From Chalara sp. BL73 (taxonomy: Eukaryota; Ascomycota; Leotiomycetes; Helotiales), in NCBI GenBank assembly GCA_918026815.1, contig CAKJVC010000010.1, positions 374,501 through 438,500 on the forward strand: DNA of 64,000 nucleotides. The letters are read 5' to 3'. Positions 34,791 through 46,931 of this stretch are shown in pieces. Positions within the stretch are counted from its first letter, which is position 1, and the number at the start of each line of letters is the position of its first letter. The position numbers and the translations under genes are program-made. The notes beneath the pieces were generated by a model. That model saw nothing but the letters and a program-made list of their open reading frames with translations, was not told the DNA's origin and made no database searches.

Positions 34791-34866
34791 GGGAAATAAG
34801 CAGATCCAACTTTGGGATCCTCAGGACAGGGACTCGGCGGCATGGCTTTATGATTTAGTGTTCTCT
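34791..34866 (+). repeat. dispersed repeat, copy B (relic of STAND-N gene)
   Basis: Reads NKQIQLWDPQDRDSAAWLYD in one frame, matching copy A at 30471-30546 at protein and DNA level. Similarity ends near 34866 on the right and within a few bases before 34791 on the left. It lies 90 bp after the F-box-like pseudogene and right after a G-rich run at 34712-34732. Confidence 0.9.
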
Positions 34867-35159
34867 TTTGGATTTTCACTATGCACATGTGATAAAAGAG
34901 GCGACCAGATCCACTATCAAAACACATGCTAAGGATTTATGTATAAGCATTCCATGCCGCCAGCTTAGCCGTATTGCTTAAATCAAATGTACCTCTAGCC
35001 CACGTCCGTTCATCCTTCCAGTTCACTTCAGCTAGCAGGATCATAAAGCTTGGGCTTGCTCATGAGCACTATGTTCTCTATTACTTCTCCCTAGACTTTG
35101 AAACCTCCCCACGACTTCAAAGTATTCTCCCATGATTCTGGAGCCCCTTTTCCCATACT
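34867..35159. other. intergenic
   Basis: 3' flank of the minus-strand gene at 35160. No coding content. Confidence 0.45.
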
Positions 35160-36146
35160 CTATAGCCTCTTCCCCAAACTCAAGGCTTCTTCATATTTGC
35201 CTGCATCGATGTAACTCCGTTTTACAGAGTGTGAAGAAACGGAAAGACGGGACTCGCGTCCCTTAGAGCCCGTGCCATTAACATTGCCAGGCAGATTGCC
35301 GTCGTCTACGCCATGTGACTCGGAACGCTCAGGTTCGCTCGGTTCAGGGTTGCAGACTCTACGCACAGTTGATTTAGTTCCGCTTGAATCATATTTGAGG
35401 GAGTGTTTCGGGATCGCTTTATGGTTATTGCCAATGGTAAAAGTGGAGGTTGCAACGGTAGCCATTCCCATTGTGATGGGGTTTAGCGGCACGATAGCTC
35501 CTGTGTCGCCTAGTTTGATAGGATCCATAGCCCATGCATAATCGAACTGAGGATCCGTGTTTGCAGTAACCATGGAGTTTGGATTCTGTCTAGAATATGG
35601 AATAGGGTAAGATTTGCCAGTTTGAGGGTCAAGAATAGCAGGATTGCCGCAGTACTTCGTAGGATCGGGTACTCCAGCGTATAGTGTTTTCTTGGCCCAA
35701 GCCATAAAGTTGTGATGATCTCGAATACCTTTAGGTGTGAGAGGCGACAATCCTGTCATCTTGTCGTCGCCAGCGAATGGATACTCATCAATCACTACAA
35801 TCAGATTATCTGGGCCGATGAATGGAGGTCCATATCCCAGTAAATCCTTAGCGTTCTTCAATATCCTCACCCCTTGTTCCCCTGTTCGCTTTTGCCTAAA
35901 ACTCATCTCGAACCACTTCACTAAGTTTGGATCGACAAGCGGAGGTTCGCCATCAGCAGTGCTGTCATTGTCGGTGGCAAACTTGAGAATACCCATGTAG
36001 TGATCGTTGAGACGGTGCTTCATGAATAAGCATTGGCCAGTGTCAGTTTTTGCCAAAGCAGCTAGGTCCTTGCAGTGAATCTTTCCTGGTGCTGCGTCGA
36101 ACTTGAGTGCCCTCCTAATATGTTCTTGAGTGCGAAAAGGAGCCAT
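35160..36146 (-). CDS. protein of unknown function, 328 residues
   Basis: I do not recognise it. Single exon from the ATG at 36144-36146 (MAPFRTQEHIRRALKFD). The N-terminal ~210 residues look folded, with repeated aromatic and Pro/Gly positions (YGPPFIGPDNLIVVIDEYPF; YAGVPDPTKYCGNPAILDPQ). The C-terminal ~90 residues are polar, Ser/Arg/Glu-rich and probably disordered, ending in EEALSLGKRL. No signal peptide, membrane segment or known motif. Normal codon use and a long intact frame in a relic-rich area make it a likely real, lineage-restricted gene. Confidence 0.6.
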   Translation of the reverse strand: MAPFRTQEHIRRALKFDAAPGKIHCKDLAALAKTDTGQCLFMKHRLNDHYMGILKFATDNDSTADGEPPLVDPNLVKWFEMSFRQKRTGEQGVRILKNAKDLLGYGPPFIGPDNLIVVIDEYPFAGDDKMTGLSPLTPKGIRDHHNFMAWAKKTLYAGVPDPTKYCGNPAILDPQTGKSYPIPYSRQNPNSMVTANTDPQFDYAWAMDPIKLGDTGAIVPLNPITMGMATVATSTFTIGNNHKAIPKHSLKYDSSGTKSTVRRVCNPEPSEPERSESHGVDDGNLPGNVNGTGSKGRESRLSVSSHSVKRSYIDAGKYEEALSLGKRL

Positions 36147-38348
36147 AACGCAAAGTAATCTTTTCTGTTTCTGATGCGATATCCGATGTACTGAGTTAGA
36201 CTTAACACACAGAAAGATCTAGCAAAAGAGCGAGGCGGTAGGCTCAAAAGGTGAGGAAAACAGTTACGGTCGCATTAGTCTTCCAGGAATTAAATTTTAA
36301 TAAGGGAGAAATTTTTCATGATTGTAGGATACGGAGAAGAAAAGAAGCAGAAGCGGAATATAAGATCTAGAGGCTCGAATTATATAAGAGGCAGTTTCGC
36401 TTGTAGACTTAAAATCAGAAACTATATCCTAGACGATCCTAAATTTGGAAAGTGCCCCGTCTAATGAAGTAGGCTCTACTTTGTCGTAGTTGTATTAATA
36501 TTGAATAAGCGGCTCTCAGCACCCGACTCCTGACTAGCCGCCAACAACTTCATCACACACAGAAGTCCGGTTCGATGTCCGGGTATCAGTCGATTATTTC
36601 TTTGATTCCACTCGTCGCATTCTACATCTTCAAATCATCATTTATACGCAGTCAGCCTTATATCGAGCATAGCTTCTTCCTTTTCATTTCCATTCACACC
36701 TTAACAATCGCAACTCGATATCAGAGTCTCAAGTCGTTACAGCCAACATCACACTGGTTGCATTGATCATGTCCACATACCACACAGGGGGGTATTCGAT
36801 CCAGCCGATCTTTGTTGATGAGCCGCATTTGCAACATATCATGATTGCGTGCATTGTTATGCCAAGCGTTGCAATGGGTGCGAATGTGCTCGGGATAGCG
36901 CAAATATTTTAGCTTCTTGGTGTGGCTGATGGTGAGAGAATAGCATCTGCAAGTTTGTTCTATGGTATATGAATCATGCTATTTAGATGGGTTGGGCTTA
37001 GTCTTTTCTTTTCTTGTGTTGAGACGCTGGTACTAAGCAAGAGCAGTCATCTGATGCACTATAGTCTTTGTTTCTAATCATCAGGGATTCTTTGTTAATG
37101 TTAGGAGGAATCTGCCTTTACTATAATGAGCTAATGAAATATATAGGTACAGAAGGACACAAAGGCCGCTGTTGATAGGGGCACAGGTCTAACACTATGA
37201 GATCGCAAGAAGGGTAATGACCCACCAAGAGCCGACCTTTGACAAAGACATATTGGGTCCTATCACTACATCATGCCGGGCTATTTAAAACAAGGGCGAC
37301 TAGGATGCTGATACTGGAGATCGGAAGGCGTTAAGGCGGCACTCTTGTCACTTGTGGCGCCAAACGGATGAGAAAGAGCATTTCCTGAGAGTTAATGTAC
37401 TCCCCTAGTCTGATCATAAGTGTTCATAACGCATTCCGGGCATTCCATTAAGACATCACTAAGCCATACAAAGCGGGGAAGCCGTTATGTTCATGTTAGA
37501 AAGTACAATACTGCTTCACCAGATTCTCCAAAAACAATAGAACTAGCCTACAGGGGGGTAACCCTTCCCTTATCTCTTGCGCGCATTCCAAGAGGTTTCT
37601 GATTACCATACTATTATAGTCTGTAGTTCGTCAGATCGCCCGTTCTCAGCCAGTATACCCCTACGACATTTCACCTTCACATAACGCTCTGAAATATGTA
37701 TTTCCATCGTAGTCAGTTTGACCCTGCTTTCTTCTGGAACAATCGCACTTTTCTACACTGGCGTTACTGTGTTGTCCCATGAGCTCTGCTTCAGTATCCT
37801 GGTCATTAGGATTGTATGGACGACTAGCAGTTGGTCGTAGATCTTGTTTCTTAGTATCACCAAGGAACAGTGGCACATGCAAGCCATGTCCCTCACAGCT
37901 CATGACTCATTCTCCAATTCTTGCGGTGGGAATCCCATCCCCTCTTGCTAGACACCCACTAGTAGTAAAGCAACCAGGACTTCTAACTAGGCACCAAGCT
38001 CCAGCCCCCCCTCCCCACCCAAACTAAAGCCATCTGTACAGCTGTTGGAAGAAACTGCTACGAAGATTGGCTGTTCGAGTTTGGCCGGCTTGTGTCGCGC
38101 ATACGAAGTAACTACATCAGTTGGCTGTATAGAAAGAACTGCATATACCGCCACTGTGGCTGACTCCAACTCGTGAATCAGAATACATCGTCACCAATTT
38201 TCTGTTCACCTGCCTTCAATTCCACCAGAAACCACGGCCCCTAAAGCCTTGTGATATTGAACTCACATAAGTTTTTATTATCACGATGTCTTAAATTTTG
38301 GAGAAGACTTATCGCGATTTCACAACAATATCAAACTCTCAGTTTTGA
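36147..38348. other. 2.2-kb gap with possible decayed ORFs
   Basis: A small plus-strand frame at 36575-36766 starts MSGYQSIISLIPLVAFYIF, and in another frame GYSIQPIFVDEPHLQHIMIA follows to 36912, as if a short membrane protein had been frameshifted. Another coding-like patch lies at 37980-38175. None can be assigned. Confidence 0.3.
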
Positions 38349-39374
38349 GCAAATATCCTATATTCCTACTTCGGTGCTAACGTTAGCGAAACCGATATTA
38401 AGAAACGGCCTGAGATTGGAGAAACATACTTCCCATTCTACCAAGAACAATGCGAGGTTGCGGATCTGACTGAAGCAAGCCATTTATCTACACACCAGGA
38501 TCTAATTGATGTTCTGAGAGAATTAAAGAACCCACTTGCAACTCGAGAGACTGATCGAGATGCGATCAAGCAGATGCCAGCATGGAGGAATGAGCGAAAG
38601 GACGCAGTTCTTAACGAAGTCATTGATTTAGTCTTGCGCCTTTGGCTCATGTTGCCCATCGGTTCTTTCAGACATATAATAACACCGGGTCAGGGCATTA
38701 TTCCATGGAATGATGGTGATGGGTCCTTGCCATCTATGGCGATGAAGCTCTTTGCACCAAATCATGCTCATAAACACGTGATAAGGCTCGATAAAAAGTT
38801 CAACGCTTTCAACGTCGAGCGGAAGGCTGGTATCAAGATCATCTGGACGAACAACCTGGAAGACCATCTTTGCCTCAAAGATGAAGATACGCGCTTGGCT
38901 ATTTTCCATCATGCATCTATTCTGGGATGGCATACGGCATCGTAAGACCAACACTCGAGCCTTGTGGTAATTTGCTGATGTATAGATAGGCAAACCGTAG
39001 TCTATGAGAACGATCTTCTTCAAGAAACCCTAAAAACACTCCGGTTTCTATTCCCAGAAGAGCACAAGCTCTCCCAGAAATGGTTCAAGAAGGTACAAAA
39101 AGACCAAAACCTCGATTCCGCAGCTGCCAAGTGTGGGCAACTTTCTTTAGAGGATCGCAATGGTACGTCCTTTACATACTGGCATGAGCGGCTAAGCATC
39201 CTGCAATTTGCATTCAGCGAGCGGGTGAAGGAGAAGGAAGCAAAGCAGTGGTGGTATGATCGTAGGTGGTATGCGGTTGCTGCTTTGGCTTTCACGGTGT
39301 TCTTTGGCCTTGTACAGTCTATTGAAGGCGCGATCCAAAGTTATTATACTCTGAAATCAGCTGGAGCTGCTTAA
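38349..39374 (+). CDS. conserved fungal protein with C-terminal membrane helix, 5' end unclear
   Basis: Exons ~38349-38941 and 38990-39374 join in phase (donor GTAAGA, acceptor ATAG). The product reads GANVSETDIKKRPEIGETYF, RLWLMLPIGSFRHIITPG, IIWTNNLEDHLCLKDED, FHHASILGWHTASQTVVYEN, then KWFKKVQKDQNLDSAAAKCG and YWHERLSILQFAF, and ends with QWWYDRRWYAVAALAFTVFF, a single C-terminal helix after a WWxDRR element. This order matches a family I have seen widely in Pezizomycotina under no function name. The frame is closed by TGA at 38346 and no in-frame ATG occurs before MPAWRN at 38574, so an upstream exon is missing from the model or the 5' end is lost. Confidence 0.6.
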
Positions 39375-39861
39375 AATACCGAAGCACTGCTTCCCCGGTA
39401 TCGTATCCTTGGACATCCTACAGAAATCTGCTTCTACATAACATCAATGCAGCTATGCCCCCTCTCCGTGTAGGATTACCTCGCCGCCAATGCCAAGCAC
39501 TTTCCAGCCGATAGCGACCATCCTGAGCGTATTTCCGCCTGGTTATTAGTGAGCCATCATTGGGCAGCCAAGCTGCGTTTATAGATTGCGGGCACGGGGC
39601 ATCTCTATTCCGTGATTCCGCCGCCTCGGCGCTCGTCTACGAACCAAGTAAAAAGTTGACTATCCACCTTTTAAACTCTTCATTTATAGATCTTATTATT
39701 CTGCATTTCTTGGGAGACTAAATTGCGGATACGGTTTATCAACTGTTTGTTTTTATATCCTGAATTGTTTATCATTTTCGTAAAGCGGCGTTGTCCGAAC
39801 TGTCATTCCTCTAATCGGTAGCCTCGCTCTCTACTCTGTTCTACATGGTGGTTACTTCAAA
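39375..39861. other. intergenic, promoter of MDR gene
   Basis: About 490 bp without coding content, upstream of the dehydrogenase at 39862. Confidence 0.5.
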
Positions 39862-40975
39862 ATGCGTGCATATGGCTTTCGTTCATTTGGAGGATCCGAG
39901 AAGATAGAGGAGCTGGAACTGCCCGAGCCAGAGATTGGCACCACGGATGATATCCTTGTCAGAGTAAGAGCCGTTGGGCTCAATCAAGCAGACAGTGCCC
40001 GTGCCTTGGGATATTCTAGGTTACTAGAAACCGTAAAGTAACCACTCTACCTTTCTTGGAAGTTAATCGTTAATTGAAGACTAAATTGCGAATAGGCTGC
40101 CTGTCATTTTTGGATATGACTTCGCAGGCGAGATTGATGCAGTCGGCTCTTCCGTTACGGAATTCAAGGCTGGTGATAGGGTATATGGCTTCAGCATGGC
40201 CGCAAATGCATCAGCAGAGCTCATGCTGCTGTCTCCCGCATCGAGACGAAATTTTCGCATCTCCAAGATTCCGGAAGGTTTGTCTTTTGAGCAAGCCGCT
40301 TCCTTGCCTGTATCGGCACATACAGCTATTCAGGCGTTGACACGCATTGATAGTGAGCTTCCTGGCGGTCTCAAAGGCAAGACTGTATTTGTGACAGGCG
40401 GCCTAGGCGGAATAGGTTGCGTTGCGTTGCAATTGCTAAAGCCGGTTTTTGGAGCCGGGAAAGTAATTACGACGTTGTCGACTGGGAAAATTAACTTACT
40501 GCCCACAATACTTGGCGATGGGTTGGTCGATCAGGTTGTGGACTATACGAAGGAGGATGTTATTGCAGCCATTGGCCCAGGAAGTGTAGATTTCATACTT
40601 GATACAATCATGTCGTCTATGTCTTACTTGCCGCTGCTGAGGAAGGGCGAGGGCGTTGTCGTTGGTGAGAAGGGGAAGTCAGGAGATACGCTCATTAATG
40701 AAATGCCAGATACACCCTGGTTGCTTGTTAAATTGCTGAATATTGTTGATGCTGTGTATAAGTGGAGGGCAAGAAGGCTAGGCGTGAGATACGAGCACGC
40801 CGACACACGGTTCATAAGGGAAGACTCAGAGAGGATTGAGAAGCTGGTGGTTGAGAAAAAGCTTAAAACTGTCCTTGAGGCTACCAAAATCGATAATTTG
40901 ATTGAGGTGAGGAAGATGTGGAATAAAGTTGCATCGGGAAAGGGTGCGGTAGGCAAATATGTTGTATTGTTGTAA
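39862..40975 (+). CDS. medium-chain dehydrogenase/reductase, quinone-oxidoreductase type
   Basis: Exons 39862-40037 and 40096-40975 give 351 residues. The N-terminal GroES-like fold shows RVRAVGLNQADSARALGY and, after the intron, LPVIFGYDFAGEIDAVGSSV, TEFKAGDRVYGF. FVTGGLGGIGCVALQLLKPV (~residues 158-177) is the NADPH-binding AxxGxxG-like motif. The G-H-E and Cys ligands of zinc-dependent alcohol dehydrogenases are absent, which places it in the zinc-less enoyl reductase/quinone oxidoreductase branch. Likely an NADPH-dependent reductase of enones or quinones in the cytosol. Length is normal. No pathway neighbour points to the substrate. Confidence 0.88.
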
Positions 40976-41635
40976 TCAAAAGCAAAAGCACAACTTGCAA
41001 AATCACAATACGAATGCGTCGTTGGCTCCAAGTAATCCACATCATATTGTAAAATCCGGTGAACTCAATAAGTTTAGCATTTGATGCTACCTAAAATTGC
41101 AAGATTATAATCATGGACTCATTGGACAGAGATGAAATCGCTTGAGTGAACGTTTATATGGCGAAGTGCGGGTTGGGCCATGGACATATGAAAACTCCAC
41201 CCCATATCCTATTTTGAAGCGAAGGTTTGCTCGCAAGGTGACGCTGATCACTGTGACATAGCTGATTTTTATGCTGAAGTTAATTCATCGGCCAGGCTCA
41301 TGTACTGGTATGATACCAATCTGGCTACGTTTAACCAAGAAGCTTTGATCTTGAGCGAATACGATCATCGGCCTCGTGGCTGTTGCTGATGTGGTATGGC
41401 GGGATAGATGGCGTTGTATCTTCAGACCTGTGACTGGGTGACCCAGACTGCGGCTGCTCCCTGTTGTATCTGTTGAGCACTATCTCACACATAGAAATAA
41501 AACATCTTACACTATCACATCCTTCTCTACGGGTTGCTTTATGGCGTCCTTTTTGTCACTCGGCTCTTGTTCCATAACTGCTTGATATAAAGCGACAAGT
41601 TTACTGGTGTAATCGCAGAGGACTAGCTGCTCACA
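40976..41635. other. intergenic
   Basis: 3' flank of the dehydrogenase gene; no coding content supported. Confidence 0.45.
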
Positions 41636-41878
41636 TTACCTAGTCAGAACTCTGATTGTCTTAATGCTAAACCTATATCTAACCTTCGCTTGAGGGGATA
41701 CCGTAGCTGCTAAGAGTAAAGCAGCAAGAAGAAGTATAAGCAATTGTAGCATTATCATGAAAACAAGGGCCAATATGGCAAATTTTATGAAAGATTCGGC
41801 AAATTTTAGGGATGATTCGGCATGAGCAATAAAAGCAGCTGCCTCATGTACTTCTTTCTCATAGGGTAGGAAACCCAT
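41636..41878 (-). CDS. possible small single-pass membrane protein
   Basis: An 80-codon frame from ATG at 41876-41878 reads MGFLPYEKEVHEAAAFIAHA, an amphipathic stretch, then a strong helix (FAILALVFMIMLQLLILLLA). A GTTAGA just after SPQAK could be a donor, so the true C-terminus may differ. No family recognised and no neighbour supports it; it could be chance. Confidence 0.3.
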   Translation of the reverse strand: MGFLPYEKEVHEAAAFIAHAESSLKFAESFIKFAILALVFMIMLQLLILLLAALLLAATVSPQAKVRYRFSIKTIRVLTR

Positions 41879-42472
41879 GTTGCATCCAATGTTGGTGTCT
41901 TGTTGTGAAGTCTCCTTGAAGTGTTGTTGACTGTTGGATAAATGTTTCGCCCCTCAACTTGACGTGTTATGGCATTGAGTGTGCGCGCCTCAGGTTTAGG
42001 TTAATCGGCGTGCAGCAAGAATCACATGATGTTACACAGCATACTCTAAGAGGTAGGCATGTAATTGGCTCTTAAAAACAGTGAGGGGTCATCCTACATC
42101 CTAAAGAATGAGCACGACATTCAGTGGCTTCCATGGTAAAAGCATTGCATCCGGCCCACATTCATGGAAGCTCGCTTGTCTTATATCACGTGCTACATAC
42201 GCTATTCCTCTTTAGGGTGATAAGGTTAAAGTTAAAGCATGGTAATCAGCTTGCTTGAGAGGCAAACTGTTGGAGCAGACTCTTTGTTCATCACGTGGAG
42301 CCGACGCTGTGCCCCGTTCGTATTTGCAGCGGGACTTCCCACTGTGTGGAGGACAGATTGTCGGGTTTTAAAGCCAGAAGGCAGGCAGACATTTAAGGAG
42401 CAAGTCAGCTCCGTACAGCTGCGCACACTTAAGTCACTACTTCCCCGACCTCAAAAAGCCTTGGCATACACA
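41879..42472. other. intergenic, promoter of ferric reductase
   Basis: The frame of the next gene stays open upstream to 42239, but that part is unlike the family and is treated as leader. Confidence 0.45.
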
Positions 42473-44318
42473 ATGACCTGGCCTTACGTGTTCTTTGACC
42501 TTACGAAAGACGAAATCCACAATCGGCGGATATTGTTGGATCGATATGGTGTCTATGCCCAGCTCTCGGCAATTGCCCCAATCGTGATCTATCAGTTGTA
42601 CCGCCTGGTGGTATGGGTTCTATGGGAAAGGAGGGCCGAGGTTGAATATTCCGAAGTTCCGAGCTCACCGACGCTGAAGAAGAGAAGGGCCAGCTCGGCG
42701 GGAGCATTCGTTCAGAGGTGGCGGGCAGCGAGGTGGTGGTTAGAGGGAGAGGCGCTGCCAGGATGGGGACAACGAAGAAGATTAATCGCTGCAGTTGCTT
42801 GGACTTTCTGGTTGCTGTTTCTGTGTGCCCATCAGGTCAAAGGGAAAGGTACGTTGTGTCTCGAGACTTGAGATGTTGAGTGTGCTCCCCAAATTTTTCG
42901 TGATGACCAATACCTTTAAATTATGAAGCGCCAGACTCACGAAATATCATAGCCTATCTTTTCATCTTTAGCTAATCTTGATAAATTTAGACTACATGCA
43001 TATCACCAAAGCTTTTGGAGAAGTTGCTGTATCTCAATTCCCACTTCATTACATGCTGTCAATGAAATCCATCGCCTCACCCCTGGCCTTTCTATTTCGG
43101 TCATCCCATGAAGAACTCATGCCATGGCACCAAATATTGGGTCGTATCATCTGGTTGCTCCTCCTCTGCCATGGAGCTTGGTACATCAACTTCTTTATCC
43201 AGAAAGGCATACTCCTCGAAAAGTTCACCGGATCACCGGCTGTAATCATTGGAGTCGTAGCAATAATCTCCTTGAATGTTCTCGGTTCAACCAGTTTGGC
43301 GGCGGTACGAAGATGGAACTACAGAATCTTCTTTTTAACCCACCTTATCCTTGGCGTCACATTGCCGCCTTTACTCTTCTTTCATGCCAGTCACATGCGG
43401 GTGTACCTGGTGGAAGCACTTGCTCTGTTCTTGATCGATATTGCATGCCGCAAACTAAATACAGTTACCGGTTTTGCAGTCATCACCCAAGTACCACATA
43501 CCAAGCTTGTAAAACTTCAGATCAAACTCCCTGAAACGAAACTTGCCAAGATGAAAGCAGCGCCGGGTCAACATGTCTATCTGAGCATTCCTCCAGAATC
43601 TATCCCGCCACATAAATCTGCCCCATCCATTCACGACATACTCTACAATCCCTTCACTATCGCAGATGTCTCAGGAAAAGACATTACTCTGGTAATCCGA
43701 ACTCTCAGAGGCCCAACCACCAATGCCTTGAACGCTTTAACAACATTATCCAAAGCCCATCCACCAATCAATATTGAAGGTCCATACGGCTCTATCAAGA
43801 AGTTCCCAAATTTAGCTGCATATGACCGCATTCTACTTGTCGGTGGCGGCGTTGGAGCCACTTACGTATTGCCGATCTATCGAGAGTTGCAAGATCAATT
43901 GCAAGATGGTGGAAAGAGCGCGGACCACGTCACGCTTGTGTGGTCTATGCGGTCTGCAGCAGAGTCAGCTTGGGCTGTAGACCAAGAAACTTCCCTAGAA
44001 AACGACGAAAACCTAAAGATTTTTGTAACACGGACAGCATCTGACCTACACAGAGATGAGATCGCACCCACAGATGGGAGCGTTGAGCTTGAAGCGATAC
44101 CTCTGGTGGAAGAACCTGCTCTGAAACTGAGTGGCGGAAATGAGCGACCGGATCTGAAGAAGATTGTGGATGAAGTATTCAGGTTTGGTCTTGAAGAAAG
44201 AGTTGCAGTCCTGGTGTGTGGCCCGACGAAGATGGCTAGAGAGTTGAGAGAACATGTCGGTGAGTGGGTGAGCAGAGGTAGAGAAGTCTTTTGGCATGAT
44301 GAGGGGTTCGACCTATAG
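42473..44318 (+). CDS. ferric-chelate reductase (FRE/NOX superfamily)
   Basis: Exons 42473-42848 and 42991-44318 give 567 residues. It should pass electrons from NADPH via FAD and two hemes across a membrane to ferric iron. The ferric-reductase transmembrane domain shows two His pairs with 13-residue spacing (HQILGRIIWLLLLCH and HLILGVTLPPLLFFH), the bis-heme pattern. The FAD-binding region has PGQHVYLSIP and YNPFTIADV, and the NADPH part has LLVGGGVGATYVLPIYREL, VLVCGPTKMARELR and a C-terminal EVFWHDEGFDL. The usual H-P-F-T FAD motif is N-P-F-T here. Start MTWPYVFFDLTKDE gives family-like layout. No ferroxidase/permease partner lies in the window, so a reductive uptake cluster is not shown. 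Confidence 0.88.
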
Positions 44319-46160
44319 CCTACGGTAGACTATGGTCTTAACACCAGTCAAGCAATTAGAACGTGGAATGGCAGTCTCGCATTGTCCTTCTTACACTGTA
44401 GCCTTCAGTAGACAAAATATTATTTAGAAGACTCACACATGATCCGAGACGAAGGGTTGATTGGATGCTCGCGTCGCTTGCTTCTCAAATTTTGCCTGCT
44501 TAAAATATTTTACATACGTCCTGGTTGTTGGCATCAACAGACTGTTTCCTCAATCTTTCGTTCCCAAACACGTTGCTTTCATGGACAGGCATCAGCCCAG
44601 CCAACCTGCGCGAAATCATTTTGAAGAAGACGTGTCGACCACGGCAGTCCACAGGCAAGTGCCCAGTGACTTGAGGCAACGATCTGTCAAGTCGATGAAA
44701 GAGACGTTGGTTCTGAGCGCATTTCCTTGTTCGTCACGTGGGTAGCTTGCTACCTCCACGGAAGAATTTACCTGCTGGCCAGACCCAACGCCAAGCCATC
44801 ATTATCTGCAATGTAGGATGGTATTGTATTTATTGCGCTGAATTTTCTCAACTCCGGATCTCATCCATATTTCATGGGCTGGAAATTCTCCGTCCTCATG
44901 ATTCTTCACGAACTGGCTTTTCATAAACCTCTAAACATGAAAGACTTGGTAGTAGATAGTCAATTAAAATGGAAGGCTGGAGGGCTAGCTAACGAAAAAT
45001 ATCCGAATAAAAAGAAAATAGTTCCCTAGAATCGAGATCTTCTTGTGTCTGCATGCGGTACTGCTGATCGCTTCGCACATCTTCGCATTGGGCACCATGG
45101 TCGATCAATGGGGCTCCACAGCTTGGCACGTGTTCTCCAATATATCCTCAACATTCCTGCGCACGGTGTGGTGTCCCTTCACTTTCGAATACCTTTTTAC
45201 TAATTTCCTATAATTCTTTTCTCCAGGGTCGCTGCTTCCGCTCCATACTCTTCTCTTGTCTACTTAGCTATCTTGGCTCCTTCCCCCACAAACATGCACA
45301 CCCATGTGGCCTTTATATGAAGGACATATCTTACTACTGATGCTTTCCTTTTCCTGGTCTTACTTATGGAACATCCAGCATCAACCTATATTATTAGATG
45401 TCTGACGAGGACCTGGTCATTGATGCCAGGGAGGACCGGTTCCCAAGAATAGGCTGGTCGAACCGCAAGGATAAAATGACGAGAACGGCTCATCATTCGT
45501 GAAATGTGTCTTCCAAACAAACTAACATTATATCTGAGCTCCTTCGACGGGCATAAATGACCTTGGCACATTTCATGAGCTTTGCCTAGCTTGCTGTACA
45601 ACCATCCAAATTCCAGGACGGTTTCAGTAATAGTATCTAGATGTGTTGTAATTCGTAGGGAGTGTAACATGGCCAGGTAAAGAGGCGCCTTGATTGTGGA
45701 AAATCCTCTGCTATTGGCATCCCCAGTTTATTCAGCATGTGTGGCAGGAAGTGTAACATTAAGCAAAAAACTGCACAGATGATGATGACTCAAAATTCTT
45801 GACTCACCTCTCTTACCCACATCTCTGTTGCAATTCAAGATTCATTCTTATCTTAATGTTTCTGACACAGCACTGCTGCAACCGTGAGTTGACTTACCTT
45901 AATATGGATGTATTCTTTGATGCAGTAAGATCAGCCAAGCAGCTAACCCAGTGGATACTTTCGTATTAACATTGCGTCTCTTCTCTCAGTCTTCGATGCC
46001 AAGCAAGACGCTTGGCTTTTCTGCAATCAGGATCGTAGTTTTGTGACGGAACAAGCTTCAGGGAAAGGAGTCTTTCTTTTATCAAGATCTCTTGTAATCC
46101 CGAAGTGGGCCCGATAGAAGCACTCGCCAAGTAAAGTGTAATCACAGATGGTGATTCTGA
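44319..46160. other. 1.8-kb gap without supported gene
   Basis: A minus-strand frame at 45386-45670 has coding-like composition (VLEFGWLYSKLGKAHEM) but no partner exons. Otherwise no structure found. Confidence 0.35.
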
Positions 46161-46931
46161 GGCTGCCGGGTATCCTTGGAAATGCTGAATCTGGTCGACA
46201 CTACGCACTCGATGCGATTGATCTGTCGGCACTTCCATCCACTATTATCGAGCCGGCTAAGATCTTTGAATATTGAACAAGTGCTTCAATATCCAGATGA
46301 ATGAGGATATTCTGACGAAACTTTCTTGCTATTAACGCACTCAATATGGGGATTCATTGCAGAAATAGCTTTGTGTTGTGGCATGCAAGGAGTCCAAGAA
46401 AGATTTCCTTGCGCATCTGTTTCATTTATCCCGCTCGGGTGGATACTGGAAGGCGATGTTGTGACCCTATGGGACGTATGTCCCGTCCCATTGCGCTGCT
46501 GGGAGAATGATCTCGTCAGAATCTTTCTCGGTGAGCACAAGATAACGAGACTGATACAGCCTTGCTAATCAGATGGCGGAACGCACCTTCATATTGATCG
46601 CCTCAGTCGACCATTACAACATCCCCCAAATTGGCTTATCATCCAGCCGCTTTCATCGCTCTCCAAGCCCCAATTTGGCGATTGTTTGCGGGATGACAAC
46701 GATGGCCATTTCATGACTACCGAATTTAACGGATCTTCTCGTTGATCCCCAGATACCCGGCCCTTAGGCGAATCGGGCTTCGCCCTCCTTGGCCCTGCGT
46801 TGATCCAGCTTGGCAATGAAACTCGCAACATCCGTCAGAAATCCTTACTCCACGTGCTCTCCCACTGTACCACCACAGGAGAAAATGAATACATGCCTTC
46901 CGTCAAGGTGCTGTATCTAGACAGATATTAG
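46161..46931 (+). pseudogene. decayed F-box-like gene of unknown family
   Basis: A coding reading runs from 46161 to a TAG at 46929-46931, with a 42-bp intron at 46531-46572 (donor GTGAGC). It reads LVDTTHSMRLICRHFHPLLS, IWGFIAEIALCCGMQGVQER, RCWENDLVRIFLDGGTHLHI and, downstream, LGESGFALLGPALIQLGNET, with two in-frame TGA codons at 46302-46304 and 46743-46745. Both could be mutated TGG (Trp). The first segment resembles the helix after an F-box. Frame maintenance on both sides of the stops argues that the gene was intact recently. Family unknown. Confidence 0.5.
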
